A stretch of DNA of 64,000 bases from Paraplanobispora siamensis (GTDB taxonomy: Bacteria > Actinomycetota > Actinomycetes > Streptosporangiales > Streptosporangiaceae), in the NCBI RefSeq assembly GCF_016863175.1, contig NZ_BOOJ01000037.1:100291-164290 (forward strand), given 5' to 3'. Below the pieces are notes generated by a model that had not been told where the DNA came from, ran no database searches, and worked only from the letters and a program-made list of their open reading frames with translations. Every line of letters starts with the position of its first letter. Positions within the stretch are counted from its first letter, which is position 1. The translations under genes were made by a program, and so were the position numbers. Below, piece by piece: positions 17,561 through 26,334 of the stretch.

Positions 17561-18538
17561 TCAGTCGGTGATGAGGGTTTCGCGCAGGAACTCGAGGACC
17601 TCCGCACGCGCGGCCTTCGCCTGCGGCACCACGCCCGGCGTGCTGAGGAACGCGTGCGTCGCCCCCGGGTACTCGGTCAGCCGCGCGGACGTCCCGGCCG
17701 CCCGCAGCCGTTCGGCGTAGCAGCGGCCGTGATCGGCCACCGGGTCGAGAGTCGGCACCACCACGAGCGCCGGGGCCAGCCCGTCCAGGTCGTCGGCGTA
17801 CAGCGGCGACATGACGCGCGCGTCCGCTCCCGGCGGGACGGCGAGCCGCCGGAACAGGCGCATCTGCGCCATGGTGAGGGTCGGGCTGTCGGCGTACCGG
17901 CGCATCGAAGGGTGCTCGAACCCCGCCGCGGTCAGGTCGACGGCCGGATTGACCAGCACCTGCGCCCGCAGGGGCGGGCCGGAGCGCCTGGCCCGGATCG
18001 CGGCCAGGGCGGCTACCACGGAACCGGTGCTTTCTCCGAAGACGGCGATCCGTTCCGGGTCCACGCCCCACTGCGCGGCATGCCGTTCCACGTGCAGGAG
18101 CACGTCCCAGCCGTCGGCGACGGCGGCGGAGAGCGGGGTGTCCGGGTCGAGGAGGCGATGCTCGACCGAGACGACGACCGCGGGCAGCCGCGCGGCGACA
18201 TGGCTGTTCACCCAGTCGCTCTGCACCGCCGTACCCACGAACCCGCCGCCGTGTACGTGGATCACCAGCGGCAGCCCGGCGCTCCCGTTGCGCGGCCGGT
18301 ACACGCGGACCTTCAGCCTTCGACCGGGCAGCGCCACCTCCCGCCACTCGATGACGGCGCCCCGATCCGGGAACCCGGTGATCAGTCGTGCCATCGGGGA
18401 CGACCGCTTGCGGTTCACCGCCTCGCGAAGGGTGACCAGTTCCCCGGCCGTCATCGCCTCCCAGTCCGGCTCCTTCTGTACGGCACGCATCAAGCGGATG
18501 CCCAGCGGCGGCCGCTGCACGCGGGCGACGTCACTCAT
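17561..18538 (-). CDS. Alpha/beta hydrolase, hormone-sensitive-lipase (esterase) family
   Basis: A 325-aa esterase with the HSL oxyanion motif VIHVHGGGFVGT, nucleophile Ser in VFGESTGSVVAAL, Asp in PTLDPVADHG and His in PGATHAFLST. The ATG at 18538 is preceded by GAGGAGAGG, which rules out the ATG 18 bp further upstream. It lies in tandem with a second HSL-type esterase (18603-19499), 64 bp apart, likely in one operon. Confidence 0.92.
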   Translation of the reverse strand: MSDVARVQRPPLGIRLMRAVQKEPDWEAMTAGELVTLREAVNRKRSSPMARLITGFPDRGAVIEWREVALPGRRLKVRVYRPRNGSAGLPLVIHVHGGGFVGTAVQSDWVNSHVAARLPAVVVSVEHRLLDPDTPLSAAVADGWDVLLHVERHAAQWGVDPERIAVFGESTGSVVAALAAIRARRSGPPLRAQVLVNPAVDLTAAGFEHPSMRRYADSPTLTMAQMRLFRRLAVPPGADARVMSPLYADDLDGLAPALVVVPTLDPVADHGRCYAERLRAAGTSARLTEYPGATHAFLSTPGVVPQAKAARAEVLEFLRETLITD

Positions 18539-18602
18539 GTCCCTCTCCTCGGTCATAGGTAGTCAGCGGGCGGCCCGGCCTGCAGTCCGCCAGGTCAGCA
18601 GG

Positions 18603-19499
18603 TCAGCAGGTCAGGGCACGGCGCAGCACGTGGGCGAGTTCGGCCACCTGCCGCTGCGACACCTCGGCGGACTGGATCGCGTGCGACCCGTGAAAGGTCC
18701 CGGCCCACTGACGCAGTTCCACCGACACCCCCGCCCGCAGCAGGCGCAGGGCGTACTCGACGTCCTCGTCACGGTTGGGGTCGAACTCCGCGGTGGCGAC
18801 GTAGGCCGCCGGCAGGCCGGACAGGTCCTCCGCCCGTGCCGGCGCGGCATACGGCGTGGCGGGCGCGGAGCCCAGGTAGTACCGCCAGGCCGTGGCGACG
18901 CGGTCCCGGGTCGACCAGGGCGTACCGGTGAAGTTCCGCTGCGACCAGGTCCGCTGCCGGTCGTCGAGCGCGGCCTCGCTCAGCAGCTGGAAGCGGATCG
19001 GCGGCCCCTGCTCGTCCCGCGCCCGCAACGCGACCGCGGCTGCGAGGTTCCCGCCGCTGCTGTGCCCGCCGACGGCGATCCGCCCGGGATCGATGCCGAG
19101 TTCGGCCGCGTGCCCGGCCGTCCAGGCAAGCACGGCGTAGACGTCGTCCAGGGCGGCCGGGTACCGGTGCTCGGGCGCACGGCGGTAGTCCACCGAGATC
19201 ACCAGCACGCCGGAGCCGGCTGCCAGCCGGGCGGCCCACACGTGCTCGGTGTCCAGGTCCCCGAAGATCCATCCCCCGCCGTGCATCCAGACGACCGCTC
19301 CCCGGGCCTGCCGCGGGCGGTAGATCCGCACCGGAACGTCCGGGTCGGCCGGCACCACGCGGTCCTCGATCTCCAGGCCCGTGGTGTCCGGCGCCGGTCT
19401 CGCCTTCGCCCGCTCGGTGAAATCCGCACGTGACGCCGCCGGGTCGCTCAGGTCGATCTGCGGGAGAAAGGGGACGAACGCTTCCAACTCGGGATCCAT
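18603..19499 (-). CDS. Alpha/beta hydrolase, hormone-sensitive-lipase (esterase) family
   Basis: A 298-aa esterase with VVWMHGGGWIFGD (oxyanion hole), GGHSSGGNLAAAVALRA (nucleophile Ser), Asp in 'TAEFDPNRDEDVEYAL' and His in GTFHGSHAI. The ATG at 19499 has GGGGAGG about nine bases upstream. It is divergent from a PucR-like regulator across a 112-bp spacer, so that regulator probably controls both esterase genes. The natural ester is unknown. Confidence 0.92.
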   Translation of the reverse strand: MDPELEAFVPFLPQIDLSDPAASRADFTERAKARPAPDTTGLEIEDRVVPADPDVPVRIYRPRQARGAVVWMHGGGWIFGDLDTEHVWAARLAAGSGVLVISVDYRRAPEHRYPAALDDVYAVLAWTAGHAAELGIDPGRIAVGGHSSGGNLAAAVALRARDEQGPPIRFQLLSEAALDDRQRTWSQRNFTGTPWSTRDRVATAWRYYLGSAPATPYAAPARAEDLSGLPAAYVATAEFDPNRDEDVEYALRLLRAGVSVELRQWAGTFHGSHAIQSAEVSQRQVAELAHVLRRALTC

Positions 19500-19611
19500 G
19501 CCGGCCATCCTCCCCGTCGTACTCCTCCAAGCTCGACCGCCATCCGTCGCGTACCCGCGGCGGATCACGCACCGACCGGTGCGGCCTCCGTCCCGGCCTT
19601 AACCTGGGGCC

Positions 19612-20733
19612 ATGGAAGCCTTGGCCGACCGGCTGTCAGAGCTGGACTCGCACGTACAGGGCATCGCCCGCGTCGTCGCGTTCTACGACACGCTGATGCG
19701 CCGCCGGGTGGACCTGCCGGCACTCGCCCGTGCCTCGGCCGGTCTGGCCGAGTGCGTGGCCGGGATCCGGCTCCACGACACGGGACGGGCCATCCGCATG
19801 GCCCCCGACGGCAGGCAGGCCGCCGCCTCGCCGTCACCGGCGTCCAGTACGGCCTCCATCGTCCTCGACGAGGAGGAGATCGGCACAGTCTGGCTGGAAC
19901 GCCCCGGCCCGCCCGGGCCTTTCGACGAGGTGCTGCTGGACCGCCTCGCCATCGCCGCCGCGGCGGTCTCCGAACGGTACGGCCCGGCCCGCACCACCAT
20001 GGCCGACCCCGCCCTCGTCGAACTCGCGATCAGCACCGACACCGACCAGGCAGCCCGCGCCCGTGCCCTGCGGCTCCTGGGCTTCCCCGCGGGCCGACCC
20101 GTCACCGTGGTCGCCGTCCACGCGAACCCCTCACCCGACAGCCCTTCACCCGCCACTCCCTCACCCGACCGGGTCACCGGCCGCCCGGAGCTCCCACCCG
20201 GCCCTGCGAGGCTGCCGCTCGACAGGATCGCCCATCTGATCTGCCCGGACCGCCCGGTGAAGGCCGCCTCGCTCGCCGGCGCGGGCGTGATCCTGGCCAC
20301 CGCCACGGACGGGACCCGCTTCCCGGCAGGCGTACGCGCGGGCATCGCCACAGCCGACAGCCCGGACCACTCCTGGCACCAGGCCCGCACCGCGCTCCGC
20401 TTCACCACCCCGCGCCGGCCGGTGATCCACTACGGCGACCTGGGCGCCCTGGCCCTCCTGGCCGACGTCCCCCAGGAGGTCGCCCGCGGCAACCGCGACG
20501 TGGCCGCCGTCGCCCGGCTGGCCGACGCCCCGGAAGACCTGGACACCCTGGACGCCTACTGCTCCACCGGTTCGCTCCGCCAGGCCGCCGACCTCCTCCA
20601 CCTGCACCACAGCAGCATCTCCCGCCGCGTCACCCAGATCGGCAGAACGCTGGGCATCGACCTCACCGACCCCGTCGGCCTGACCCGGGCCCGGCTCGCC
20701 CTCGCCACCTGGCGCCTGCTCAAGCAGACCTGA
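19612..20733 (+). CDS. PucR-like helix-turn-helix regulator
   Basis: A 373-aa protein whose C-terminus has the PucR-type HTH: 'LDTLDAYCSTGSLRQAADLL' then HLHHSSISRRVTQIGRTLGIDLTDP. The N-terminal and central parts resemble a degenerate GAF/GGDEF-like sensor. A Pro/Ser-rich insert (NPSPDSPSPATPSPDR, about residues 170-187) suggests a flexible linker. Divergence from two esterase genes suggests local control of lipid or ester use. Confidence 0.8.
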   Translation: MEALADRLSELDSHVQGIARVVAFYDTLMRRRVDLPALARASAGLAECVAGIRLHDTGRAIRMAPDGRQAAASPSPASSTASIVLDEEEIGTVWLERPGPPGPFDEVLLDRLAIAAAAVSERYGPARTTMADPALVELAISTDTDQAARARALRLLGFPAGRPVTVVAVHANPSPDSPSPATPSPDRVTGRPELPPGPARLPLDRIAHLICPDRPVKAASLAGAGVILATATDGTRFPAGVRAGIATADSPDHSWHQARTALRFTTPRRPVIHYGDLGALALLADVPQEVARGNRDVAAVARLADAPEDLDTLDAYCSTGSLRQAADLLHLHHSSISRRVTQIGRTLGIDLTDPVGLTRARLALATWRLLKQT

Positions 20734-20791
20734 GGTCACCCTCTCTGATCAGGACTTACGAGCGACGCGAACAAACCCGGGCAGCCCCTTC

Positions 20792-21439
20792 CTAGGCTTT
20801 GCGGGTGAGCAGGTGGACCTCCTTGAACTGCCGCCGGTCGGTGGGCTGGGGCTCGCGGACCACCCGGGCCACCTCGGGCAACCCGGACCGGCGCAGCATC
20901 GCGGCGAGGTGGTCGGGCCACCACCGATAGGCCGGCGCGACCGCGTGATCGAAGATCTGCGTCGGGTGGGACGGGTCCTCACTCGCCGAGAAGCCGATCA
21001 GAAGGTGGCCGCCGGGTGCCAGCACACGATGGAACTCCGCCAGGATGACGGGGAGCTCCTGCGGCGGAGTGTGGATGATGGACCAACGTGAGAGTACGCC
21101 GCCCAGCACGCCGTCGGCGATGTCCAACGCGGTCATCGAGCCCACCTCGAACCGCAGGCCCGGATAGGCCTGCCGAGCCAGCTCGATCATCACAGGAGAG
21201 GCGTCGACCCCGAACGCCGCCAGCCCCAGCTCGTCCAGATAGGCGGTGACATGGCCGGGCCCACATCCCAGGTCCGCTACCTGACCGTTCCCACTCGCGC
21301 TCACGGCCTCGGCGAAGACGCCCATGATCGCGCGATCCAGGGGACTGTCACGCAGTACGTCGCGGAAGAGCTGCGTGTAGGCGTGGGCGGCGGCATCGTA
21401 AGCCTCGATGGTGGCACTGAGGACATCCTGTTCGACCAT
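20792..21439 (-). CDS. SAM-dependent class I methyltransferase
   Basis: A 215-aa enzyme starting MVEQDVLSATIEAYDAAAHAY. The SAM-binding motif I is QVADLGCGPGHVTAYLDELG (about residues 54-72), motif II 'FGVDASPVMIELARQ', and the post-I region 'VLSRWSIIHTPPQELP'. Upstream in-frame codons to 21547 lack a ribosome site. Methyl acceptor is unknown. It precedes a convergent PucR-like gene and follows a TPR protein gene on the same strand. Confidence 0.88.
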   Translation of the reverse strand: MVEQDVLSATIEAYDAAAHAYTQLFRDVLRDSPLDRAIMGVFAEAVSASGNGQVADLGCGPGHVTAYLDELGLAAFGVDASPVMIELARQAYPGLRFEVGSMTALDIADGVLGGVLSRWSIIHTPPQELPVILAEFHRVLAPGGHLLIGFSASEDPSHPTQIFDHAVAPAYRWWPDHLAAMLRRSGLPEVARVVREPQPTDRRQFKEVHLLTRKA

Positions 21440-21547
21440 GCTCGCGACAGTAGTACCGGGCCCCGGGGCGAACCCAGAGAATCGCGATCTTCCTTCCCGT
21501 CCGTTCACCCGTGCCGGCGCCGGTGCGGAGAACTCACCGGGATGCAC

Positions 21548-22012
21548 TCAGACGGCCTCACCCAGCTGTTCGGCCAGCCGCTCCAGGCCACCCTTGATGA
21601 GCCGCCCGTACTCGTCGTCGCCGAGTGCGCCGATCCGGGCCCGCGCCTGCCGGAAGTGCTCACGGGCGCGGTCGAGATCACCCAGCTTGCGATAGCACTC
21701 GCTCACGTTGAGGTGCAACGACGGATACAGGCCGGCCACCGAAAGCGGCACCCCGGCCTGCGCCACCCGCTCGTCGGTGACCAGATCGGCGGCGGCGAGC
21801 GCCCGCAGGTCCCACATCAGTTCCTGGTGCACGTCGTCCTGCACATCGGCCATCGAATGGGCGAGGACGCAGACGTGCAACGGGTCGCCTTGCTCGCCTC
21901 CGATGTCGTCCCAGATCTGCGCGAACAAGTCGCGGGCCGCTCCGCGCTGACCTTGCTGGTGGTGCAACTCCACCCCCTGGCCGATCCGGGTCATCGTCGG
22001 GTCGGTGATCAT
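21548..22012 (-). CDS. Tetratricopeptide-repeat-like protein, 154 aa
   Basis: A helical soluble protein with TPR-like pairs: 'GVELHHQQGQRGAARDLFAQ' and 'HLNVSECYRKLGDLDRAREH' followed by FRQARARIGALGDDEYGRLIKGGLERL. Such short TPR proteins are scattered through actinomycetes without assigned role. It lies between two methyltransferase genes on the same strand. Confidence 0.75.
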   Translation of the reverse strand: MITDPTMTRIGQGVELHHQQGQRGAARDLFAQIWDDIGGEQGDPLHVCVLAHSMADVQDDVHQELMWDLRALAAADLVTDERVAQAGVPLSVAGLYPSLHLNVSECYRKLGDLDRAREHFRQARARIGALGDDEYGRLIKGGLERLAEQLGEAV

Positions 22013-22117
22013 TGGTGATGTACTCCGATCGTGGTGAAGCCGGTTGGACGTTCGGACAGAGCGTTTCGTATTCGGCGGGGCCGGGCGATTTCAACAGGGT
22101 CGGGGATTTCAACGAGG

Positions 22118-22864
22118 TCAGGCGATGAGCAGGCGAAGGCCGAGCTCGGCTGCTTCCAGAGCGATGAGGTCGCGGTTGCGTTCGGTCCACCGGCCTGATT
22201 CGAGGTCATCACGCAGGCTGCGCACTGCCCGCTGCTCGGCCTGCGGCCCGACTCTGGCCCACACCGACAATCCGCGACGTACCCGATCATCCAGATACGC
22301 CTCGGGCCGGCGCCAGTAGGCCTCGAAGAAGCCGTCGGCGCAGTCCCACGGAATGAGGACCGGCTCCGCTCGGGCTCCGATCGCGCCGGCCAGCTCACCC
22401 AGCGAGGGCCGGCCGACCAGGAGACCGGCGACCTCGGGCAGGTAGTCGCGGGTGAGCCAGAACCGATGACGCCAGCCGGTGTCGCTGCCGTCGAAGGTGA
22501 ACACCACCACACGGCGGGCCACCCGCCGCATCTCGCGCAGTCCGGCGATCGGGTCCTGCCAGTGATGAACGGTGCTGACAGCCATCGCGGCGTCGAAGGA
22601 CCGGTCCTCGAACGGGAGGCTCTCCGCGGTGGCGGCCACGCACGGCGCCGCGTCCGCGGGACGCTGCGCCCGCATGAGCGCCGACGGCTCCACCGCGGTG
22701 ACGTCGCGGTCGGGGGGCTCGTAGGAGCCGGTGCCGGCGCCGACGTTCAACACTGTCCGCGCGTCGCCGAGCGCGGCCCAGATCCGGGCGGCGATCCGCG
22801 GCTCGGTGCGCCGCGTCACGGTGTACGTGGCTCCGATGGTGTCGTACAGCTGCGCGCCGGACAT
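22118..22864 (-). CDS. SAM-dependent class I methyltransferase
   Basis: A 248-aa enzyme, start MSGAQLYDTIGATYTVTRRTE at 22864 with an AAGG site 8 nt upstream. Motif I is TVLNVGAGTGSYEP, motif II 'VTAVEPSALMRAQRP', with 'FDAAMAVSTVHHWQDPIAGL' and 'REMRRVARRVVVFTFDGSDT' following. It belongs to the Methyltransf_11 group. The acceptor is unknown. Confidence 0.9.
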   Translation of the reverse strand: MSGAQLYDTIGATYTVTRRTEPRIAARIWAALGDARTVLNVGAGTGSYEPPDRDVTAVEPSALMRAQRPADAAPCVAATAESLPFEDRSFDAAMAVSTVHHWQDPIAGLREMRRVARRVVVFTFDGSDTGWRHRFWLTRDYLPEVAGLLVGRPSLGELAGAIGARAEPVLIPWDCADGFFEAYWRRPEAYLDDRVRRGLSVWARVGPQAEQRAVRSLRDDLESGRWTERNRDLIALEAAELGLRLLIA

Positions 22865-23251
22865 GTCGCCGCCTTTCTGACCGGGCCGTTGCCGTACCAC
22901 GCACGCCGTTGCCGTACCACGCACCTGGGCCGGGTCGCTGCGCTTGATCCTCGGTGCTCCCGCCTCGACGCTGTGATGATCGTCGCTGCCCGCCCCGGGG
23001 TCAAGATCGTTGCCCCTCGGCTCCGCCTGCGGCGCGGACATAATCGATGAGGGAAACTCCGGCACGGCATCGAACCGATGGCCGTCCGGCGGCGTCCAAC
23101 GAGATCACGGCGTCGAAGGGATTCTTGTGATCATCCGGTTGAACGGCATCTTCGCGGCAGGTGACCGTGTCACCCCAGACGGGCCCTTCGCCGGGCGACC
23201 GGGACCGCGCATGACGCAGGCTGTCCCGGCAGCCGTGAGCGTGCCCGTGGC
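22865..23251. other. 387-bp non-coding spacer with a 20-bp tandem duplication
   Basis: The sequence GCCGTTGCCGTACCACGCAC is perfectly duplicated back to back at 22885-22904 and 22905-22924, just upstream of the methyltransferase start, where it could alter promoter spacing. The rest of the spacer holds no convincing gene. Confidence 0.6.
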
Positions 23252-23899
23252 GTGGTGATCCGCAGACGCGCCTCACGCTCCGCGCAGCGGATCGACGTGG
23301 CCCGCCTTCCCGAAGACGTCGTGGCGCTCATCGACGCCCTCGGGCCCGGGGAGAACCTGGTCATCACGCGTGACGGCGCGTCGATCGCGACGGTCTCCAG
23401 CACCGTCGACGTGGTCCGGGGTGCCGTCGTCGACCGCGACGCGTCAGACGAGACGAACGATCAAAAGCCGGCCGACTACGACGGTGTGACGGTCGTGGCC
23501 ACCGCGATGAAGCTGTCGACCGCGGCCCGGGTGGCGCTGTCGAACCAGCTCGGGACGGACTACGTGGTGCTCGATATGCACGCGGCTCCCACGACGGCCG
23601 ATGTGCTGCTGGTGCCTCCATGCAGCCCGCAGCTGATTGCAGCGCTCCGGTCGACGTTTCCGAAGGCTCGCGTCGTCGTCACCGAAATCGAGGACCACGA
23701 GCTGGGAGTCCAGTACTCCGGCCCGGTCCGCCGGCTGCTCGACGCCGGAGCCGAGGCGTACCTGCCTCCGGCGAGCCTCCCGCTCCTGGCCAGGCAGCTT
23801 GACTACACGCTGACCCACGGGCGCGAGATCACCGGCGGGGCCGCTGCACGATTGCCGATCGCACCGGCCGTGGAGCCGCCAGATCCAGACGGCGAATGA
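23252..23899 (+). CDS. Two-part protein: Phd/antitoxin-like N-terminus, receiver-like C-terminus
   Basis: 215 aa from GTG at 23252; the ribosome site is weak, so the start is uncertain. Residues 13-50 (RIDVARLPEDVVALIDALGP then GENLVITRDGASIATVSST) resemble the N-terminal sheet-helix of prevent-host-death/AbrB-like antitoxins. Residues about 75-190 form alternating strands and helices (VTVVATAMKL, 'DYVVLDMHAAPTTADVLLVP', 'KARVVVTEIEDHELGVQYSG', 'LLDAGAEAYLPPASLPLLAR') like a phosphoacceptor-receiver fold, including an Ala-Tyr-Leu-Pro-Pro end. Neither half is certain. No toxin gene is adjacent. Confidence 0.6.
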   Translation: MVIRRRASRSAQRIDVARLPEDVVALIDALGPGENLVITRDGASIATVSSTVDVVRGAVVDRDASDETNDQKPADYDGVTVVATAMKLSTAARVALSNQLGTDYVVLDMHAAPTTADVLLVPPCSPQLIAALRSTFPKARVVVTEIEDHELGVQYSGPVRRLLDAGAEAYLPPASLPLLARQLDYTLTHGREITGGAAARLPIAPAVEPPDPDGE

Positions 23900-23914
23900 C
23901 CCCGCGTCTCTTCA

Positions 23915-23958
23915 CTCGACAAGCGCTCGGCAGGCGCTCGACAAGCGCTCGGCAGGCG
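23915..23958. repeat. 22-bp perfect tandem duplication
   Basis: Two back-to-back copies (23915-23936, 23937-23958) of a 22-bp unit starting CTCGACAAGCGC and ending GGCAGGCG, followed by a partial third. It lies in the spacer between two convergent genes. Confidence 0.85.
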
Positions 23959-24008
23959 CTCAGCGACTCCGGATGCACCGCATGTGCCGTGAGCGGGCGC
24001 GTCCACCG

Positions 24009-24647
24009 CTAACCGGCCTCGGAAGACAGTTCACCCACCGGCGCGACCGTGTGCGTCCCGCCACCGGTACAGCGCCACACGGCGATCTCGTCTTCCAGCC
24101 CGGCGCTCAGGCCTCGGTTGTGCACCGGACAGACGGGCCACGCCTTCCAGATCACTTCCATGACCACTTCCTGGGCGGCGTCGGCCACGGACCAGAGCAC
24201 CTCCTGGACGTCGCCCCCGGGCCCGAGGCCGTTGCCCTGGCAGATGCCCTCGAACTCCACCCGCGCCAGGCCCATGGTGTCCCAGTCGGGCAGGACCATC
24301 CGGAGCGTCCCGGTGATCCCGGTGGCGCGGACGTCGCGCTCCACGATCTTCAGTGCCTCCTCCAGCGGCGCCAGCAGACCCGGTTCCAGAGCGAAGCCCG
24401 GTTTGAAGCCGATCTCACCGAGAAGGGCCTCGCCCAGCCGGGCCAGGTCGGCGGCCGTCAGCTCGGCGGCGGGGCGTTCGAGGAGTTCCCGCGTGACAGC
24501 GGTGGACACATTCCGCTCCTCCATCAGGCAGGCCAGCTCGACGAGGGGTCCGGCGTCGAGGCCACCGTCGCGCAACGCCTTGTAGATGCGGACGCTCAAC
24601 TCCTCGACGGCCCGGTTGAGCTCATCGACCTGCCTGTAGGGACGCAT
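24009..24647 (-). CDS. Conserved hypothetical protein with C-terminal Cys/His motif, 212 aa
   Basis: A soluble, largely helical protein starting MRPYRQVDELNRAVEELSVR. The C-terminus has a Cys/His arrangement: VCPVHNRGLSAGLEDEIAVW followed by RCTGGGTHTVAPVGEL. The pattern CPxH...WxCxGGGxHxVAPVGEL recurs in actinobacterial proteins of unknown function and could bind zinc. The start at 24647 omits a low-quality 18-residue extension. Confidence 0.72.
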   Translation of the reverse strand: MRPYRQVDELNRAVEELSVRIYKALRDGGLDAGPLVELACLMEERNVSTAVTRELLERPAAELTAADLARLGEALLGEIGFKPGFALEPGLLAPLEEALKIVERDVRATGITGTLRMVLPDWDTMGLARVEFEGICQGNGLGPGGDVQEVLWSVADAAQEVVMEVIWKAWPVCPVHNRGLSAGLEDEIAVWRCTGGGTHTVAPVGELSSEAG

Positions 24648-24787
24648 GCCGCAGTGTCCCCCGCCTCCCGGATCCCGGCAAACTCGCCGCTCCTGCACCA
24701 CACCGCCCGAGGCCCGGAGCGTCCGCTTCGGAGGTGCGGGAACAAATGCCTCGCGGCGGGAGCCGTCCGGGTGTCACGATGCGGATC

Positions 24788-25612
24788 ATGAGTACCCGGC
24801 TGCGCGCGATCGCACAGGACACGGTCGCCATCGTCGAACGCGGTGGTTACACCTCGCCGGACGGCGGGTGGGTGGGTTTCGCGGACGACGTGGCGCATGC
24901 CGTGGCGAACACCCGGCTCCACCTTCCCGGGGAGGATCTCGGCACGGCCCGGGACGATGCGGAGGCCGGGCCTGCGATGCCGGGCCTCATCGAGGTCACG
25001 AATGAGTCCACCCTGCAGGCGGCCCGGGCCATGGCCGGTGACGGTACCGATCTGGCCTGTCTGGTCTTCGCCTCGGCGAAGAATCCCGGCGGCGGGTTCC
25101 TCAACGGCGCCCAGGCACAGGAGGAGAGCCTGGCCAGGGCATCGGCGTTGTACGCCTGTCTCACCGCTGTCCCGCAGTTCTACGACTACCACCGCGCGCA
25201 GGGCGACCTGCGGTACAGCGATCGGGTCGTCTACTCGCCCGGGGTGCCGGTCTTCCGCGACGACAGGGGCCGCATGCTGGACGAGCCGTACCGCGTGGCC
25301 TTCCTGACCGCGGCCGCGCCCAACGCGGGGGCCATCGCGCGCAACCAGCCGCAGCTGGCGGGCGCCGTACCGGCCGCGCTGTGGGAGAGGACCGTCCGCG
25401 TGCTCGACGTCGCCGAGGCCCACGGCCATCGCCGGCTGGTGCTCGGGGCGTGGGGGTGCGGGGTGTTCGGCAACGATCCCGGCCTGGTCGCCGAGACGTT
25501 CGCCCGGGCGCTGGCCACACGGACCCGTTTCGACCACGTCCGCTTCGCCGTACTGGACCGGCAGCCCGATACGCCGACCTACAGCGCGTTCGCCCGCGTC
25601 TTCTCCGGCTGA
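24788..25612 (+). CDS. TIGR02452-family protein, PARG-like macrodomain hydrolase
   Basis: A 274-aa protein with the bacterial poly(ADP-ribose) glycohydrolase signature: the 'ASAKNPGGGFLNGAQAQEES' segment contains the GGG loop and the QEE catalytic glutamates (about residues 98-117). 'VLGAWGCGVFGNDP' near residue 220 is the macrodomain phosphate-binding loop. The expected activity is removal of ADP-ribose from protein or nucleic acid. The start MSTRLRAIAQ was preferred; ATG at 24779 adds three residues. It stands alone between hypothetical genes. Confidence 0.88.
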   Translation: MSTRLRAIAQDTVAIVERGGYTSPDGGWVGFADDVAHAVANTRLHLPGEDLGTARDDAEAGPAMPGLIEVTNESTLQAARAMAGDGTDLACLVFASAKNPGGGFLNGAQAQEESLARASALYACLTAVPQFYDYHRAQGDLRYSDRVVYSPGVPVFRDDRGRMLDEPYRVAFLTAAAPNAGAIARNQPQLAGAVPAALWERTVRVLDVAEAHGHRRLVLGAWGCGVFGNDPGLVAETFARALATRTRFDHVRFAVLDRQPDTPTYSAFARVFSG

Positions 25613-25633
25613 GCGAACGGCAGAGGGGAACCG

Positions 25634-25891
25634 CTATGCCCTGCCGGGGAGAGCGTCCTTCCTCACGGGTCTCCGTACGGCGATCAGCCCGATGACCATG
25701 ACCAGCCCATACGCCAGGAAGGGCCAGCCGTACAGCCTGCGGGGCGCCCACCCGTCAGAGATCGTCGCCACTCCCACCAGGAGAACGGCCGCGGTCGACC
25801 CCCAGCCCACGACCCGACCCGGCGGACGAGTCCGCCTGTGCGCCAGCAGAAGCGTCAGGATCACAGCCGTGACGATCCCAGGCCAGCTCAT
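25634..25891 (-). CDS. Small membrane protein, 85 aa or slightly longer
   Basis: Two to three hydrophobic helices (PGIVTAVILTLLLAHRR, 'STAAVLLVGVATISDG', 'FLAYGLVMVIGLIAVRR'). The reading frame continues upstream of ATG 25891 as sensible protein (IIGQSHGELAYGWAYIL) with no ATG/GTG/TTG. An AAGGA lies 4 nt before an in-frame ATC, so the natural start may be a non-standard codon or a mutated ATG. Function unknown. Confidence 0.55.
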   Translation of the reverse strand: MSWPGIVTAVILTLLLAHRRTRPPGRVVGWGSTAAVLLVGVATISDGWAPRRLYGWPFLAYGLVMVIGLIAVRRPVRKDALPGRA

Positions 25892-26076
25892 CAGGATGTA
25901 CGCCCAGCCGTAGGCGAGCTCGCCGTGACTCTGTCCGATGATCGCGTCCTTCGCAGCTCAGGAGCCTGCTTTCAGCGGTATCCCGGATGGACGGGGGGCG
26001 ATCGCCGGTCAGGGACGCACCACAGTGCAGCAGCCCGTTGGTTCCGGGCTTTGAGTTGCCGTACGCGGCCGACCCT

Positions 26077-26334
26077 CTATTTCGAAAAGGCGGCGGCTGT
26101 CACCCGTATTCGTCCACGTCCGACTCGGCGCCGACGGAGAGCAGCCACCAGCCGGACGATCATCTCATCCACCGTCAGTCCCCGCTCACGGCACGCGATC
26201 CTCCAAGCGTGCGCAACGGGACGTGGCGGATCCGCCATCCGGCTGCCTCGCACCGTGACCTCATCCGGCTCCAGCCCGCCCGCGGACGCGGAAGCCTCGG
26301 TCAGAGACTTCGGCCACACCGGGACGGGGATCAC
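26077..26334 (-). CDS. Possible small protein translationally coupled to lgt, 85 aa
   Basis: A GTG at 26334 overlaps the lgt stop codon by 4 nt (GTGA), the coupling geometry common here. The frame runs 85 codons to 26077 and includes AHAWRIACRERGLTVDEMIV, a helix-like segment. Third-position GC is mixed and the rest is Arg-rich, so it may instead be a chance frame or a remnant. Nothing else is seen in 25960-26330. Confidence 0.3.
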   Translation of the reverse strand: MIPVPVWPKSLTEASASAGGLEPDEVTVRGSRMADPPRPVAHAWRIACRERGLTVDEMIVRLVAALRRRRVGRGRIRVTAAAFSK

